DNA of 64,000 nt from Domibacillus epiphyticus (GCF_001975785.1 NZ_MSFI01000022.1:1-64000), one strand, 5' to 3'; positions 43,190 through 52,232 are shown, counted from the stretch's first letter. A program made the numbers and translations. The notes: generated from the letters alone by a model not told the origin.

Positions 43190-44494
43190 ATGAAAACAAC
43201 GCCTTTTGGAAACACATTAATAGTCGGTGCGGGACCCGCCGCAATCAACATCGCTGTGGATATATCAAGGGGATGGTGCGATAAACTTGGACTTGTCAAT
43301 CGGGAGGGAGCTCATACAAACCGATTGAAAGAAAGTTTTAAAAAGTATGGTCAAGTGCTTAAAGCAAGGTATCAAGGCCAAAACCGTGCACTCAGTGGAG
43401 AGGGAAATCTTGATTGTTTTTACGGCAGTTTTAAAGAGATAGACGATCGATGGGAGACACTTATTATTTGCACACCCAGTGACAGCTATCTAGAAGTCCT
43501 AAAAAGCCTTTCACTTAAAAAATTAAAAAAAGCAAAAACAATGATCCTTCTTTCTCCCGGTATAGGGTCGAACTTCCTGATTGAGCGTCATTTTAAAGAA
43601 GAATTAGAAAAAATCGAGTTGATTAGTTTCTCGGCTTATTATGCCGCAACAAAATATGAAAGAAGTGAGAAAGAAGGTACCGCCGTCCTGACAAAAGCAT
43701 TGAAAAAGCGGATTTATCTTGCTTCATCTAAAAAGAATAGCTTTTTTTTAACACTTGTATCCACATTTATTGAAAGCTTAGGGGTTCAATGCCAAATGGC
43801 TGCGTCACCTATTGAAGCGGAAAGCAAGAGTATCACTACGTATGTTCATCCTCCTTTATTCATGAATTCTTTTTCCATGAATCAAATTTTGAGAAAAGAA
43901 CAGTCATTAAAATGTATGTATAAAATTTACCCTGAAGGCCCCATTACTCAGCACACGATACGAGCAATGGTTCGTCTTTGGAAAGAAATCTCTGCTGTTG
44001 TTGAATGTTTTGGCGCCCAGCCCATTAATCTGCTGCAATTCTTAAATGATGATAATTATCCTGTTCATGAAAAAACCCTTTCACGTGAAGATATTGATAT
44101 GTTTCATTCTTTCAGTAAAGAAAAACAAGAGTACCTATTATACATAAGATACTCAGCCATTCTTATTGATCCATTTTCTATCCCAGACGATAAAGGAAAG
44201 TACTTTGATTTTTCTGCTGTTCCATTTAAACAAGCGGAGATAGACAGTAATGGAAAGTGGGTTATTCCGAGAATTCCTCTGGAGGACTATCAAAAGTTGA
44301 AACTCATTTATGAACTTGCCCAATCAGCTGGCATTCAAATGCCTCAAGCTTTATCACTTTTGCAGACATTTGAAAGAGAAGTAATAAAGTTTAGCACAGA
44401 AAATCAGGTGGATTTTTCCAATTACAATCCTGCAGTTTATACGATAGAGCAGAAGTGGGCAGATCTGGCACAAGACAGGGGGAAAACTCTATGA
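43190..44494 (+). CDS. cntM: Opine metallophore dehydrogenase CntM
   Basis: This is a 434-residue staphylopine/pseudopaline dehydrogenase-like enzyme. It reductively condenses the CntL product with a 2-oxo acid using NAD(P)H. The Rossmann motif LIVGAGPAAINIAVDI (about 10-25) is at the N-terminus. At residues 151-155 the sequence is YAATK. The position that, from memory, is Asp150 in S. aureus (pyruvate) and Ala153 in Pseudomonas (2-oxoglutarate) appears to be Ala here. The gene starts 2 bp after cntL and overlaps the exporter gene by 4 bp. The keto-acid choice is an inference. Confidence 0.9.
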   Translation: MKTTPFGNTLIVGAGPAAINIAVDISRGWCDKLGLVNREGAHTNRLKESFKKYGQVLKARYQGQNRALSGEGNLDCFYGSFKEIDDRWETLIICTPSDSYLEVLKSLSLKKLKKAKTMILLSPGIGSNFLIERHFKEELEKIELISFSAYYAATKYERSEKEGTAVLTKALKKRIYLASSKKNSFFLTLVSTFIESLGVQCQMAASPIEAESKSITTYVHPPLFMNSFSMNQILRKEQSLKCMYKIYPEGPITQHTIRAMVRLWKEISAVVECFGAQPINLLQFLNDDNYPVHEKTLSREDIDMFHSFSKEKQEYLLYIRYSAILIDPFSIPDDKGKYFDFSAVPFKQAEIDSNGKWVIPRIPLEDYQKLKLIYELAQSAGIQMPQALSLLQTFEREVIKFSTENQVDFSNYNPAVYTIEQKWADLAQDRGKTL

Positions 44495-45369
44495 AAAACG
44501 GCGTGATCCTGGCCATTATTTCTTCCCTAGTGTTTAGTGTAATGAATGCACTGGTTAAAGCAGTGAGTCTCACCATTCCTGCAGCCGAAATTGTCTTTTT
44601 CAGAAGCCTTATTGGAACAGTTTTAATTTATTTGATGATGCGTCATAGCAAAGTAGCTTTTTCCACAAAAGGAGTGCCGATGCTTTTAGTAAGAGGACTG
44701 CTTGGTGCCTTGTATCTGTTAGCCTATTTCTATACTATTTCTAAGATTCCACTTGCAGATGCCAGCATTTTAGCCCATTTATCAACGGTTTTTGTCCTAA
44801 TTCTATCTGCTCTCTTTTTAAATGAAAAGATATCAAAAGAGACGTTTTACATTCTGCCCCTTGTTTTTTTAGGTGCCATTCTTCTAGTCAAGCCGTTCAA
44901 CTATTCATCTTATTCTATTTATGCGCTGGCTGGAGTTTTAAGTGCATTCTTTGCAGCAGGAGCAGCAACTTCCATTAAGTATTTGAGCAAGATGCACCAT
45001 TCTTATGAAATTGTTTTTTATTTTTTAGCTGCAGGCGTGATCATTTCCATTCCATTAATGTGGACGGATTTTGTGATTCCATCTCCACTCGAACTTTTTT
45101 ATTTGATATGCATAGGCATTGTTTCTCTTTTTGGGCAGATTTTTCTTACAAAAGCATTTACGCATGAAAACATTGTGGTTGTTGAAATCACCCGCTATAT
45201 AGGAATTGTATTTAATGCTATGTGGGGATTTTTATTTTGGGCGGAAGTTCCTGATGTGTATACTGTTTTAGGGGGTCTATTAATTATTGCATCATGTGTT
45301 CTTTTATCGATTAAAAAGAAGAAACCCGCAGAAAGCTCAAAACTTCTGAAAAGCTCACAGGTTGAATAA
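44491..45369 (+). CDS. EamA/DMT exporter, probable metallophore export
   Basis: This is a 292-residue drug/metabolite transporter with ten predicted spans and two EamA repeats (about 1-135 and 145-280). It starts inside the cntM stop codon (ATGA), so it is strictly coupled to metallophore synthesis. In Pseudomonas an EamA protein, CntI, exports pseudopaline, while Staphylococcus uses the MFS protein CntE. By position this gene is the functional counterpart of CntI. The family itself is broad, so the role rests on context. Confidence 0.82.
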   Translation: MKNGVILAIISSLVFSVMNALVKAVSLTIPAAEIVFFRSLIGTVLIYLMMRHSKVAFSTKGVPMLLVRGLLGALYLLAYFYTISKIPLADASILAHLSTVFVLILSALFLNEKISKETFYILPLVFLGAILLVKPFNYSSYSIYALAGVLSAFFAAGAATSIKYLSKMHHSYEIVFYFLAAGVIISIPLMWTDFVIPSPLELFYLICIGIVSLFGQIFLTKAFTHENIVVVEITRYIGIVFNAMWGFLFWAEVPDVYTVLGGLLIIASCVLLSIKKKKPAESSKLLKSSQVE

Positions 45370-45416
45370 ACAGATTAACTTTTTATTGAACAATTGAACA
45401 GTACTATATCCGTTAT

Positions 45417-45437
45417 AAACTGTAATTATTACGTTTT
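45417..45437. promoter_or_regulatory. Zur box 1 before cntA
   Basis: Half-sites AAACTGTAAT and ATTACGTTTT flank one T. This differs from the Zur consensus by few bases. It lies about 15 bp before a second, better site. Confidence 0.75.
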
Positions 45438-45451
45438 ATGGTCCGTGATTT

Positions 45452-45472
45452 AAATCGTAATAATTACGAATA
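45452..45472. promoter_or_regulatory. Zur box 2 before cntA
   Basis: Half-sites AAATCGTAAT and ATTACGAATA flank one A. The core TCGTAATAATTACGA is a perfect palindrome around the centre. It ends 11 bp before the cntA start, so zinc-loaded Zur would repress the uptake operon. Confidence 0.85.
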
Positions 45473-45483
45473 AAGAGCAGAGG

Positions 45484-47061
45484 ATGATAAAAGAAATGGT
45501 TAAGCCCTTATTAAGTATAAAAAATCTAATTGTTTTGTTAGCTATTTTGTTTATTTTTTTAGCAATGGGCTGTTCATCTGAAAACAGCAGTACAGAAAAA
45601 GAAGGTACAACAAAGGAAGAAAAAAACGTAAAGATGATCTTCAGTTTTAAATCACCAAATATGGATCCCCATACTGTATTTACACCCATTCGGGCAGGCG
45701 TTACAGAGACACTGTTAAAGGTAGGTAAAGATTCGCATATTGAAGGATGGCTTGCTGAAAAATGGTCAACAAAAGATAATGTGACGTGGGAATTTGCCAT
45801 TCGTGATGATATTACCTTTCATGATGGAACAAAACTTGATGCCGCTAGAGTTAAAGCATCCTTGGAAAGAAGTATAGATGTAAATGAATCACTTAGCGGG
45901 TCTTTGAAAATTAAATCGTTGGAAGCAGATGGACAAACACTTACCATTACGACATCCGAACCATATCCTGCTCTCCCTTCCGAGCTGGTAAATCCTTACA
46001 CATCTATTGTAAATACCGAGTCTGAAAAAGAAATAGGTGCTGAAGAATTTCAAAATGCTCCGGTAGGCACGGGGCCATTTAAAGTCAAAAACTTTATTCC
46101 TAACCAGGAAGTTCAGGTGAGTAAATATAACAGCTATTGGGCAGGAGAGCCTAGAATAGACGAAGCAGCCATTCAATTTATTGAAGATGCAAATGTGCGG
46201 GCCCTCGGTTTACAATCCAAAGAAGCTGATATCGTGTATAATCTTCCGGCTGAAGGAATGAAAGCGATTGAGCAAGATAAAAACCTTAAGGTGGAATCAG
46301 TGCCGGGTCTTAGATCGCATTTTATTTTATATAATCAGCAAAGTGCCAATGTTTCGAATGTAAAAGTCCGGCAAGCGCTTAATTTGTTAATTGATCGGAA
46401 AAGCATCAAGGACGATATTATGCTTGGGCATGCAGAACCGGCAAACGGTCCATTTAACGGCACTCTTCCTTTTGGCCTCTCAGATAAAGTTCAGGAGCTG
46501 AACGTTGAAAAAGCAAAAACATTACTAAACGAGGCAGGATATACAGAAAATGCAGATGGTTCGATGGAAAAAGACGGGAAGCCGCTTACACTAGAACTTA
46601 TCACATACAAAGCACGGCCAGAGCTTCCACTCATTGCCCAGCTGTTTCAATCGGATGCTGCGAAAGCAGGCATAGACGTTGAGATCAAAAACGTTGAAAA
46701 TGCGGATACACACCTTGCAGAAAACACTGACTGGGACCTTGCTACCTATAGCAATAATACGTCTCCACGTGGAGATGGAAGCTATTTCTTGAATACAGCG
46801 TTCACAGACACGGGAGCACTGAATGTAGGGAAAATCAATATCTCGGCATTAAATGACGTTATTCAAGAATTAAATACAACAAATGATGCTGAGAAAAGAA
46901 CCAATTTAACAAAGGACGCCGCCAATATTATCAATGAACATGCTGTCCATAGCTATGCTGTTTATCCCAATATTATTGTCGGTGTAAACAAACGCATTAC
47001 AAACTGGGAGCCAACGGCGGAAGAGTATTATATTCTTACCCACTCCATGGATGTGAAATAA
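45484..47061 (+). CDS. cntA: Metallophore ABC transporter binding lipoprotein CntA
   Basis: This is a 525-residue peptide/nickel-type (SBP_bac_5) binding lipoprotein. The lipobox FLAMGCSS puts the acylated Cys at about residue 30. Family motifs are NMDPHTVFTPIRAGVTETLL near the N-terminus and NAPVGTGPFKVKNFIPNQ (about 195-212). It lies directly downstream of the synthesis genes behind its own Zur boxes and heads an importer operon. It should recognise the metal-opine complex as CntA does in staphylococci. The alternative start ATG 45496 cannot be excluded. Confidence 0.9.
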   Translation: MIKEMVKPLLSIKNLIVLLAILFIFLAMGCSSENSSTEKEGTTKEEKNVKMIFSFKSPNMDPHTVFTPIRAGVTETLLKVGKDSHIEGWLAEKWSTKDNVTWEFAIRDDITFHDGTKLDAARVKASLERSIDVNESLSGSLKIKSLEADGQTLTITTSEPYPALPSELVNPYTSIVNTESEKEIGAEEFQNAPVGTGPFKVKNFIPNQEVQVSKYNSYWAGEPRIDEAAIQFIEDANVRALGLQSKEADIVYNLPAEGMKAIEQDKNLKVESVPGLRSHFILYNQQSANVSNVKVRQALNLLIDRKSIKDDIMLGHAEPANGPFNGTLPFGLSDKVQELNVEKAKTLLNEAGYTENADGSMEKDGKPLTLELITYKARPELPLIAQLFQSDAAKAGIDVEIKNVENADTHLAENTDWDLATYSNNTSPRGDGSYFLNTAFTDTGALNVGKINISALNDVIQELNTTNDAEKRTNLTKDAANIINEHAVHSYAVYPNIIVGVNKRITNWEPTAEEYYILTHSMDVK

Positions 47062-47063
47062 AG

Positions 47064-48008
47064 TTGTTGTCCTTTATTAGAAAAAGGCTCTTTCAATTGG
47101 TTTTGGTTGTTCTTTTCTTGTCCATCTTTACTTTTGGGTTAATGAAAATGGCTCCTGGTGACCCGGTGCTCGCCATTTTAAATTCGGATGAAATGATCGT
47201 TACAGATGCTGATCAAGCGAAGCTGCGCAGCAGCCTTGGATTTGATCAGCCCATCTATGTTCAATATGGGCAGTGGATGATTGGCGTAATGCAACTGGAC
47301 CTCGGAACGTCCTATATGAGCGGAAAACCTGTATGGAATGAAATAGCAGAACGCTTGCCGATCACCCTTCAGCTTACTGCCGGAGCGCTTTTGGTCATGG
47401 TGGGCATATCCGTTCCGCTGGGTGTTCTTTCTGCCCGTTATCCAGGGAAATGGCCTGATCAAATCGGACGGATCTTTGCCCTGATTGGAGCATCAATTCC
47501 AAGTTTTTGGCTGGGTTTGATGCTCATTTACATTTTCGCTTTTAAGTTCCAGATCTTTCCTTCCGGAGGGATGGGCTCGGTTTCTCAAATGATACTGCCT
47601 TCTATTACATTGGGATTCACACTGGCAGCTGTATATGCCAGGCTTCTTCGTGCTGGACTTATTGAAACCCTCTCTAAGGATTATATCCGGGCTGGAAGAG
47701 CAAGAGGCGTAAAGGAATGGAGGCTTCTTTGGCTGCATGCATTTAGAGCAGCCCTGATCCCTGTAATGACGGTTTTCGGTTTAAGCTTGGGAAGCTTGCT
47801 GGGGGGAGCAGTGGTGGTTGAAATTTTATTTTCATGGCCAGGACTGGGAAGCATGGCGGTTGATGCCATTTTGAGCCGTGATTATCCTGTTATTCAAGGC
47901 TATGTCTTGTTAACTGGTGTACTCGTCGTAGTATTGAACCTGCTTGTGGATTTGTCCTACTATCTAATTGATCCACGTATTAATCAAGGAAAGAGGGAAA
48001 GCGGTTGA
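47064..48008 (+). CDS. cntB: Metallophore ABC transporter permease CntB
   Basis: This is a 314-residue DppB/OppB-type permease. The N-terminal motif MKMAPGDPVLAIL (about 27-39) and the EAA loop RARGVKEWRLLWLHAFRAAL are typical. It starts at TTG 47064 or 47067, three bases after the cntA stop, with no strong ribosome site, so coupling is likely. The stop overlaps cntC by 4 bp. It forms the membrane channel with CntC. Confidence 0.9.
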   Translation: MLSFIRKRLFQLVLVVLFLSIFTFGLMKMAPGDPVLAILNSDEMIVTDADQAKLRSSLGFDQPIYVQYGQWMIGVMQLDLGTSYMSGKPVWNEIAERLPITLQLTAGALLVMVGISVPLGVLSARYPGKWPDQIGRIFALIGASIPSFWLGLMLIYIFAFKFQIFPSGGMGSVSQMILPSITLGFTLAAVYARLLRAGLIETLSKDYIRAGRARGVKEWRLLWLHAFRAALIPVMTVFGLSLGSLLGGAVVVEILFSWPGLGSMAVDAILSRDYPVIQGYVLLTGVLVVVLNLLVDLSYYLIDPRINQGKRESG

Positions 48009-48865
48009 AAATCTCATTTGCTTTACAAAAAAATCCTTTTGCTTTGCAATGGCATTTAAAAAGCAGCAGACCGATGACTCTTTGGGGCATATTTCTTCTT
48101 ACAATTATTATATTGATGACCATTATTGGACCGTTTCTTGTACCGAACGATCCATTATCAGCAAATATGGCGGAGCGTCTTGCTTCCCCGAGTTTAACGT
48201 ATCCTTTCGGGACAGATCATATGGGAAGATGCATTTTTTCAAGACTTGTTAATGGTTCTAGGGCAACACTCGGGATTACGGCTTTGGTTATCATTACAGT
48301 ACTTTTAATTGGCATTCCCATTGGCTTGCTTTCAGGTTATATTGGGGGGCGATTTGATTCATTCATGATGCGAATAGCAGATGGCCTCATTGCATTGCCT
48401 GAGTTTATTTTAGCGATTGCGATTGCAGGTTTTCTAGGTCCAAGTTTAATGAATTTAATGATTTCTGTTGTGTTGGTAAAGTGGGTCAGCTACACCCGTA
48501 TTGTCAGGGGCATCGTTTTGTCAGAGCGAGAAAAAGAATATGTATTGGCTGCCAAAGTCGGAGGGTGCCCAACATGGAAGATTATTGCGAGACATTTGCT
48601 TCCCCAGATCATTTCCCCGGTTTTTGTACTTGCCGCGCTGGATGTCGGCAAAGTTATTTTAATTATCTCTTCTTTATCTTATCTAGGCTTAGGCGCTCAG
48701 CCTCCTGCACCGGAATGGGGAGCAATGTTAAATGACGGAAGAGCGTATTTTCAAACCGTTCCTGAATTGATGGTTTATCCGGGAATGGCTATCTTCCTTG
48801 TTGTATTATCCTGCAATTTAATTGGAGAGGGGCTGCGGGATAAGCTTGATGTAAAAAGCAGTTAA
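48005..48865 (+). CDS. cntC: Metallophore ABC transporter permease CntC
   Basis: This is a 286-residue DppC/OppC-type permease. The FGTDHMGRCIFSRLVNGSRA segment (about 64-83) and the EAA loop AAKVGGCPTWKIIARHLLPQ (about 178-197) are the family marks. TTG 48005 has AGAGGGAAAG upstream and lies within the cntB stop. It is the heterodimer partner of CntB. The ATPase genes cntD and cntF follow. Confidence 0.9.
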   Translation: MKISFALQKNPFALQWHLKSSRPMTLWGIFLLTIIILMTIIGPFLVPNDPLSANMAERLASPSLTYPFGTDHMGRCIFSRLVNGSRATLGITALVIITVLLIGIPIGLLSGYIGGRFDSFMMRIADGLIALPEFILAIAIAGFLGPSLMNLMISVVLVKWVSYTRIVRGIVLSEREKEYVLAAKVGGCPTWKIIARHLLPQIISPVFVLAALDVGKVILIISSLSYLGLGAQPPAPEWGAMLNDGRAYFQTVPELMVYPGMAIFLVVLSCNLIGEGLRDKLDVKSS

Positions 48866-48886
48866 CAAAGAAACAGGAGGGTTAAG

Positions 48887-49942
48887 ATGTCTGCCGTTAT
48901 GACGCTTACTAAAGAAATAGCAACAGAAAAAGAAAACGAGAAAGATGCTTTATTTCGAACTTCTCCTGTGCTGGAAATAAAAAATCTCTCTATTTCCTTG
49001 TATGAGGACAAAGGGGGCGAAGAACACAGATTGGTTAAAAAGCTAAACCTCAGCATTCGGCCAGGTGAAATGCTGGGTCTTGCAGGTGAAAGCGGGAGCG
49101 GAAAAAGCCTGACAGCTTCTGCTATCCTTGGCTTGCTTCCTAAATCTTTAAGTGTTTCAGAAGGTCAAATATTGATTCGTGGCCAAGACCTTTTAAATTT
49201 GTCAGAAAAAGAAATGGGCCACCTTCGCGGGAAAGAGATTGCGTACATTTTTCAAAATTATCAGGACAGTTTTACCCCCTTTATCAAAATTGGAAGGCAG
49301 CTTGTTGAAGCGCTTCGAAGTCATGACAAAATCAGTAAACCAGAAGCAAAAAAACAAGCCCTTTTGTGGCTTGAACGCGTAAAGCTGCCAGCGGAGCAGA
49401 TTTTCTCAAGCTACCCTCACCAGCTGAGCGGAGGACAGCTTCAAAGAGCCTCGCTTGCAGCTGCTTTAATGTTTGAACCAGTTTTGATTATTGCGGATGA
49501 ACCAACAACTGCTCTTGATGTTTTGACAGGGGAAAAAGTTTTAGATCTTCTTGCCGGCCTTCAAAAAGAGTTAAATTGTGCAGTCCTTCTTGTTTCTCAT
49601 GATTTGAAGCATGTATTAAAGCGAACAGATTCAATGGCGGTTATGTATGGAGGACAGATCGTCGAAAAAGGGGCAACAAAGAGCCTCAGGGAAAATCCAA
49701 GACATCCCTATACAAAGCTTCTGCTGAAGGCACGGCCAATTTTACGTTATACAGCACTCGAGAAATTTGCTGCCATACCAGGAGAACCGGGTCTTATTGC
49801 TAAAGAGGGATGTACATTTGCCCTTAGATGCCCGCTGTCATTTGAACAATGCTATATGGTGCCTGCGATGCAGCCTGCCGGACGTTTCCAATGGACCGCC
49901 TGTCAAGCTGTAGATAGGGAGAAGGTGGATACAAATGCTTGA
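48887..49942 (+). CDS. cntD: Metallophore ABC transporter ATPase CntD
   Basis: This is a 351-residue OppD-type ATPase with Walker A GESGSGKS (about 65-72), signature LSGGQLQRASLAAAL, Walker B VLIIADEPTTALDV and a C-terminal oligopeptide-type domain with cysteines (CTFALRCPLSFEQCYM), which may bind an Fe-S cluster. AGGAGGG precedes ATG 48887. Its end overlaps cntF by 8 bp. The N-terminal 30 residues before the ABC domain are polar and somewhat longer than usual. Confidence 0.9.
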   Translation: MSAVMTLTKEIATEKENEKDALFRTSPVLEIKNLSISLYEDKGGEEHRLVKKLNLSIRPGEMLGLAGESGSGKSLTASAILGLLPKSLSVSEGQILIRGQDLLNLSEKEMGHLRGKEIAYIFQNYQDSFTPFIKIGRQLVEALRSHDKISKPEAKKQALLWLERVKLPAEQIFSSYPHQLSGGQLQRASLAAALMFEPVLIIADEPTTALDVLTGEKVLDLLAGLQKELNCAVLLVSHDLKHVLKRTDSMAVMYGGQIVEKGATKSLRENPRHPYTKLLLKARPILRYTALEKFAAIPGEPGLIAKEGCTFALRCPLSFEQCYMVPAMQPAGRFQWTACQAVDREKVDTNA

Positions 49943-50696
49943 AGTGAAAAATGTTTCTAAATCGTATCGGTCAAATACCGTTTTGACCGATGTTTCTTTT
50001 CATTTGGAGCAAGGAGAATGCCTTGGTTTGATCGGAGAAAGCGGGAGCGGAAAAAGCACGATCGCGAAGCTGATTTTAGCGCTGGATCGGTCTGATTCTG
50101 GACAAATTATAGTAAATAACGTTGATTTTAGCCAGTTAAAGGGCCGTGAGCTCAGAAAAGCAAGACGCCATGTACAGGTGGTGTTTCAGGATCCGTCTGC
50201 ATCGTTAAACCCCAAGCTGCCTGTTTGGAAATCGGTTATAGAACCTCTTGAAAATTATCCGGAAGCGTCACCATCTTTTTTAAAAGAAGTAAGAAATGAG
50301 AAACGTAAGATGGCTGAAATTCTATTTGAAAAGGCGGGTCTTCAATCTGGCTTGCTTGATCGGTATCCTCATCAGCTCAGCGGGGGCCAGCGGCAGAGAG
50401 TGGCCATTGCGAGGGGAATAAGCCTTCAGCCCAATTTACTTATATTTGACGAACCAACTTCCAATTTAGATGTATCCATTCAAGCACAAATTTTAAATTT
50501 GCTGAAGGATTTGAAAAGTGAAATCAATATGTCCTATTTGTTCATTTCACATGATATAGCCACCGTACAATATATAAGTGAACGAATAGCGGTTTTAAAA
50601 GAGGGAAGGCTGGTTGATTTATTTAAAACAAAAGATCTCTTTTCAGCAGATCGGCATCCTTACACTAAGGAACTTATAGATGCTGCATTAGAATAA
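49935..50696 (+). CDS. cntF: Metallophore ABC transporter ATPase CntF
   Basis: This is a 253-residue OppF-type ATPase with Walker A GESGSGKST (about 34-42), Q-loop VVFQDPSASLNP, signature LSGGQRQRVAIARG and Walker B NLLIFDEPTSNLD. It lacks the usual C-terminal oligopeptide domain seen in CntD. It is the last gene of the locus. The order cntL-M-exporter-A-B-C-D-F is a complete make-export-import set. No terminator with a clear T-run was found directly after it. Confidence 0.9.
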   Translation: MLEVKNVSKSYRSNTVLTDVSFHLEQGECLGLIGESGSGKSTIAKLILALDRSDSGQIIVNNVDFSQLKGRELRKARRHVQVVFQDPSASLNPKLPVWKSVIEPLENYPEASPSFLKEVRNEKRKMAEILFEKAGLQSGLLDRYPHQLSGGQRQRVAIARGISLQPNLLIFDEPTSNLDVSIQAQILNLLKDLKSEINMSYLFISHDIATVQYISERIAVLKEGRLVDLFKTKDLFSADRHPYTKELIDAALE

Positions 50697-50825
50697 TAAA
50701 AAAATTTCTTTAATCAGCAAACAGTGATATTCAAGGAATTTAAGCTCTTACAAGACCAATTATAATGGCTGTTCTTATCAAAACAGGGGATTTATTTTGT
50801 TACAAGGCTCTATTGAGCAGCTGTC

Positions 50826-50960
50826 TTTAATTTAATATATCCAGACGATGATGTTCACACGGTTGCCTCTGATTATTTCAGCATTCGAATATGGGGAGCC
50901 CCATTTACTTTGTTTATTGTATCAATAGGCGCAGCGGAAACAGCCTCTATTCGAAACTAG
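50826..50960 (+). pseudogene. MATE efflux pump fragment
   Basis: A 44-codon frame reads FNLIYPDDDVHTVASDYFSI, then RIWGAPFTLFIVSIGAAETA. The segment VxxxASxYFxIRIWGAPF is typical of MATE-family (NorM/DinF) transporters. Nothing before or after continues the protein, so it is a small relic in a region of decayed DNA after cntF. Confidence 0.45.
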
Positions 50961-51069
50961 ATTATTTTGGCTTTAGTGCTTTACCTGTTGGATTCAAGGG
51001 CGGAAGCTCGTTCAAAGTAGAAGCACCTGAATGGGTCTGCTGAAACAAAAAAAGAATTAGAAGATTTAA

Positions 51070-51210
51070 GAAATTGACAGAGAACCGCACAGAGGAAGAG
51101 ATAGAATTCATTAAGCGCTGGCAAAATCCTGCTAGTCCTAACACGCTTGGCTTGATGACACAGAAGAATTGATTCATAAATATGGATTAAATGATGCTGC
51201 TAAATGGTAG
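51070..51210 (+). pseudogene. Unidentified gene remnant with frameshift
   Basis: The frames TEEEIEFIKRWQNPASPNTL and, after a one-base shift near 51155, LDDTEELIHKYGLNDAAKW read as one acidic, helical C-terminus broken by a frameshift. Codon use looks coding. The family is not recognised. It lies between the MATE fragment and a long hairpin and is most likely a dead gene. Confidence 0.35.
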
Positions 51211-51293
51211 CACAAGCAGTTACAATAAAAGATGACAACGCGCCAATGCAATACACAGAAGTGAAAAACACAGGATCCAGTGAGCTGGGCAGT

Positions 51294-51338
51294 AAAATAG
51301 TAGAGCCAACCTACTCTTTAGGTTGGCTCTACTATTTT
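51294..51338. terminator. Perfect 19-bp hairpin, bidirectional
   Basis: AAAATAGTAGAGCCAACCT and AGGTTGGCTCTACTATTTT pair without mismatch around a 7-base loop. A/T runs at both ends allow termination on either strand. No intact gene ends here, so it probably outlived the decayed gene upstream. Confidence 0.7.
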
Positions 51339-51645
51339 ACTCAATGCAGAAGAAGTCTCTCTATGGACGTCCTTTGAGAAAACGGCTGTTTCTCACGAGA
51401 TTAAAAGGCAGGACTCGAATATTTTTAATACATTATGTGCAAAATTCAAATTGTTTAAATCATAATAAGATATTAAGGAATTTACTTATTTGCATATTCA
51501 AATACGGAGTTGCAATAAAGTGTTTCTGTTAAAAGTGGGCAAAATATGCAGCAGCATGTGGAGTAGAAGTACAAGTTGGAAGAACAAAAAGAAACGGGGT
51601 TTCTAAACAAAGGTCAGCTAGGCCAAAGATGGCTTCGAACAACGA

Positions 51646-51676
51646 AAAAGACATTCTGGTTTCTAGAATGTCTTTT
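51646..51676. terminator. Terminator of rrf2-family gene
   Basis: A 12-bp stem AAAAGACATTCT/AGAATGTCTTTT has a 7-base loop directly beyond the stop of the minus-strand regulator gene. Confidence 0.8.
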
Positions 51677-51677
51677 A

Positions 51678-52115
51678 TTAGTTTATTTTTAATTTCTCCT
51701 TTTCAACAATATCCTTAACAATATCTTCAATTGTTACATTTCCTAATACCTTTTCCAATGCTAATTGAGCTGCTGCCAATACAGGAGTGATAGAATCTTG
51801 AATGTTCCTGCCCACAGGACAATTAGGATGCGGATTTTCATGCACACTAAATAATTCCTTTTCCTTTACTACATCGACCGCTTTGTAAACGTCAAGGAAT
51901 GTTATAGAAGATGGTTCCTTGGCCAGATTTGCGCCTGCAATACCCGGGCGTACTTCGATTAACCCTGCTTTTTTTAGCATGCCAATAATTTTCCTTATTA
52001 AAGTTGGGTTCGTGTTTACGCTGCCTGCTAAAAATTCAGATGAGCTTATCCCTTCATTTAATTCAATAAGAGCTAATATATGAACGCCAACTGTAAATCG
52101 GCTGCTGATAGACAT
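51678..52115 (-). CDS. Rrf2-family regulator (YwnA-like)
   Basis: This is a 145-residue Rrf2-type winged-helix repressor. The N-terminus MSISSRFTVGVHILALIEL and the helix-turn-helix SSEFLAGSVNTNPTLIRKII, followed by RPGIAGANLAKEPSSITFLDVYKAV (given by position, about 62-86), are characteristic. A single Cys remains in the effector region (NPHPNCPVG), as in thiol-sensing YwnA-like proteins, not the three-Cys Fe-S types. ATG 52115 follows GGCAGGTGATT. It is divergent from the NmrA-like reductase and probably represses it in response to electrophiles or quinones, as inferred from the pair. Confidence 0.88.
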   Translation of the reverse strand: MSISSRFTVGVHILALIELNEGISSSEFLAGSVNTNPTLIRKIIGMLKKAGLIEVRPGIAGANLAKEPSSITFLDVYKAVDVVKEKELFSVHENPHPNCPVGRNIQDSITPVLAAAQLALEKVLGNVTIEDIVKDIVEKEKLKIN

Positions 52116-52181
52116 ATCAATCACCTGCCTTATATATGATTACAAAATTTATTATATAGAATAAGCATGTAATTTTATTTG

Positions 52182-52194
52182 AATACAACGTATT
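52182..52194. promoter_or_regulatory. Candidate Rrf2 operator 1
   Basis: AATACAACGTATT is an inverted repeat AATAC-N3-GTATT about 70 bp upstream of the rrf2-family gene. It resembles the operator at 52263. Confidence 0.5.
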
Positions 52195-52232
52195 ATACCT
52201 TAAAATACGGAAAAAATTAAAAAGGTATTTAA

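Noticed and set aside
45484-50696. Plain oligopeptide or nickel transporter
   Set aside because: Family alone would allow it, but direct linkage to cntL-cntM and Zur boxes points to a metallophore importer.
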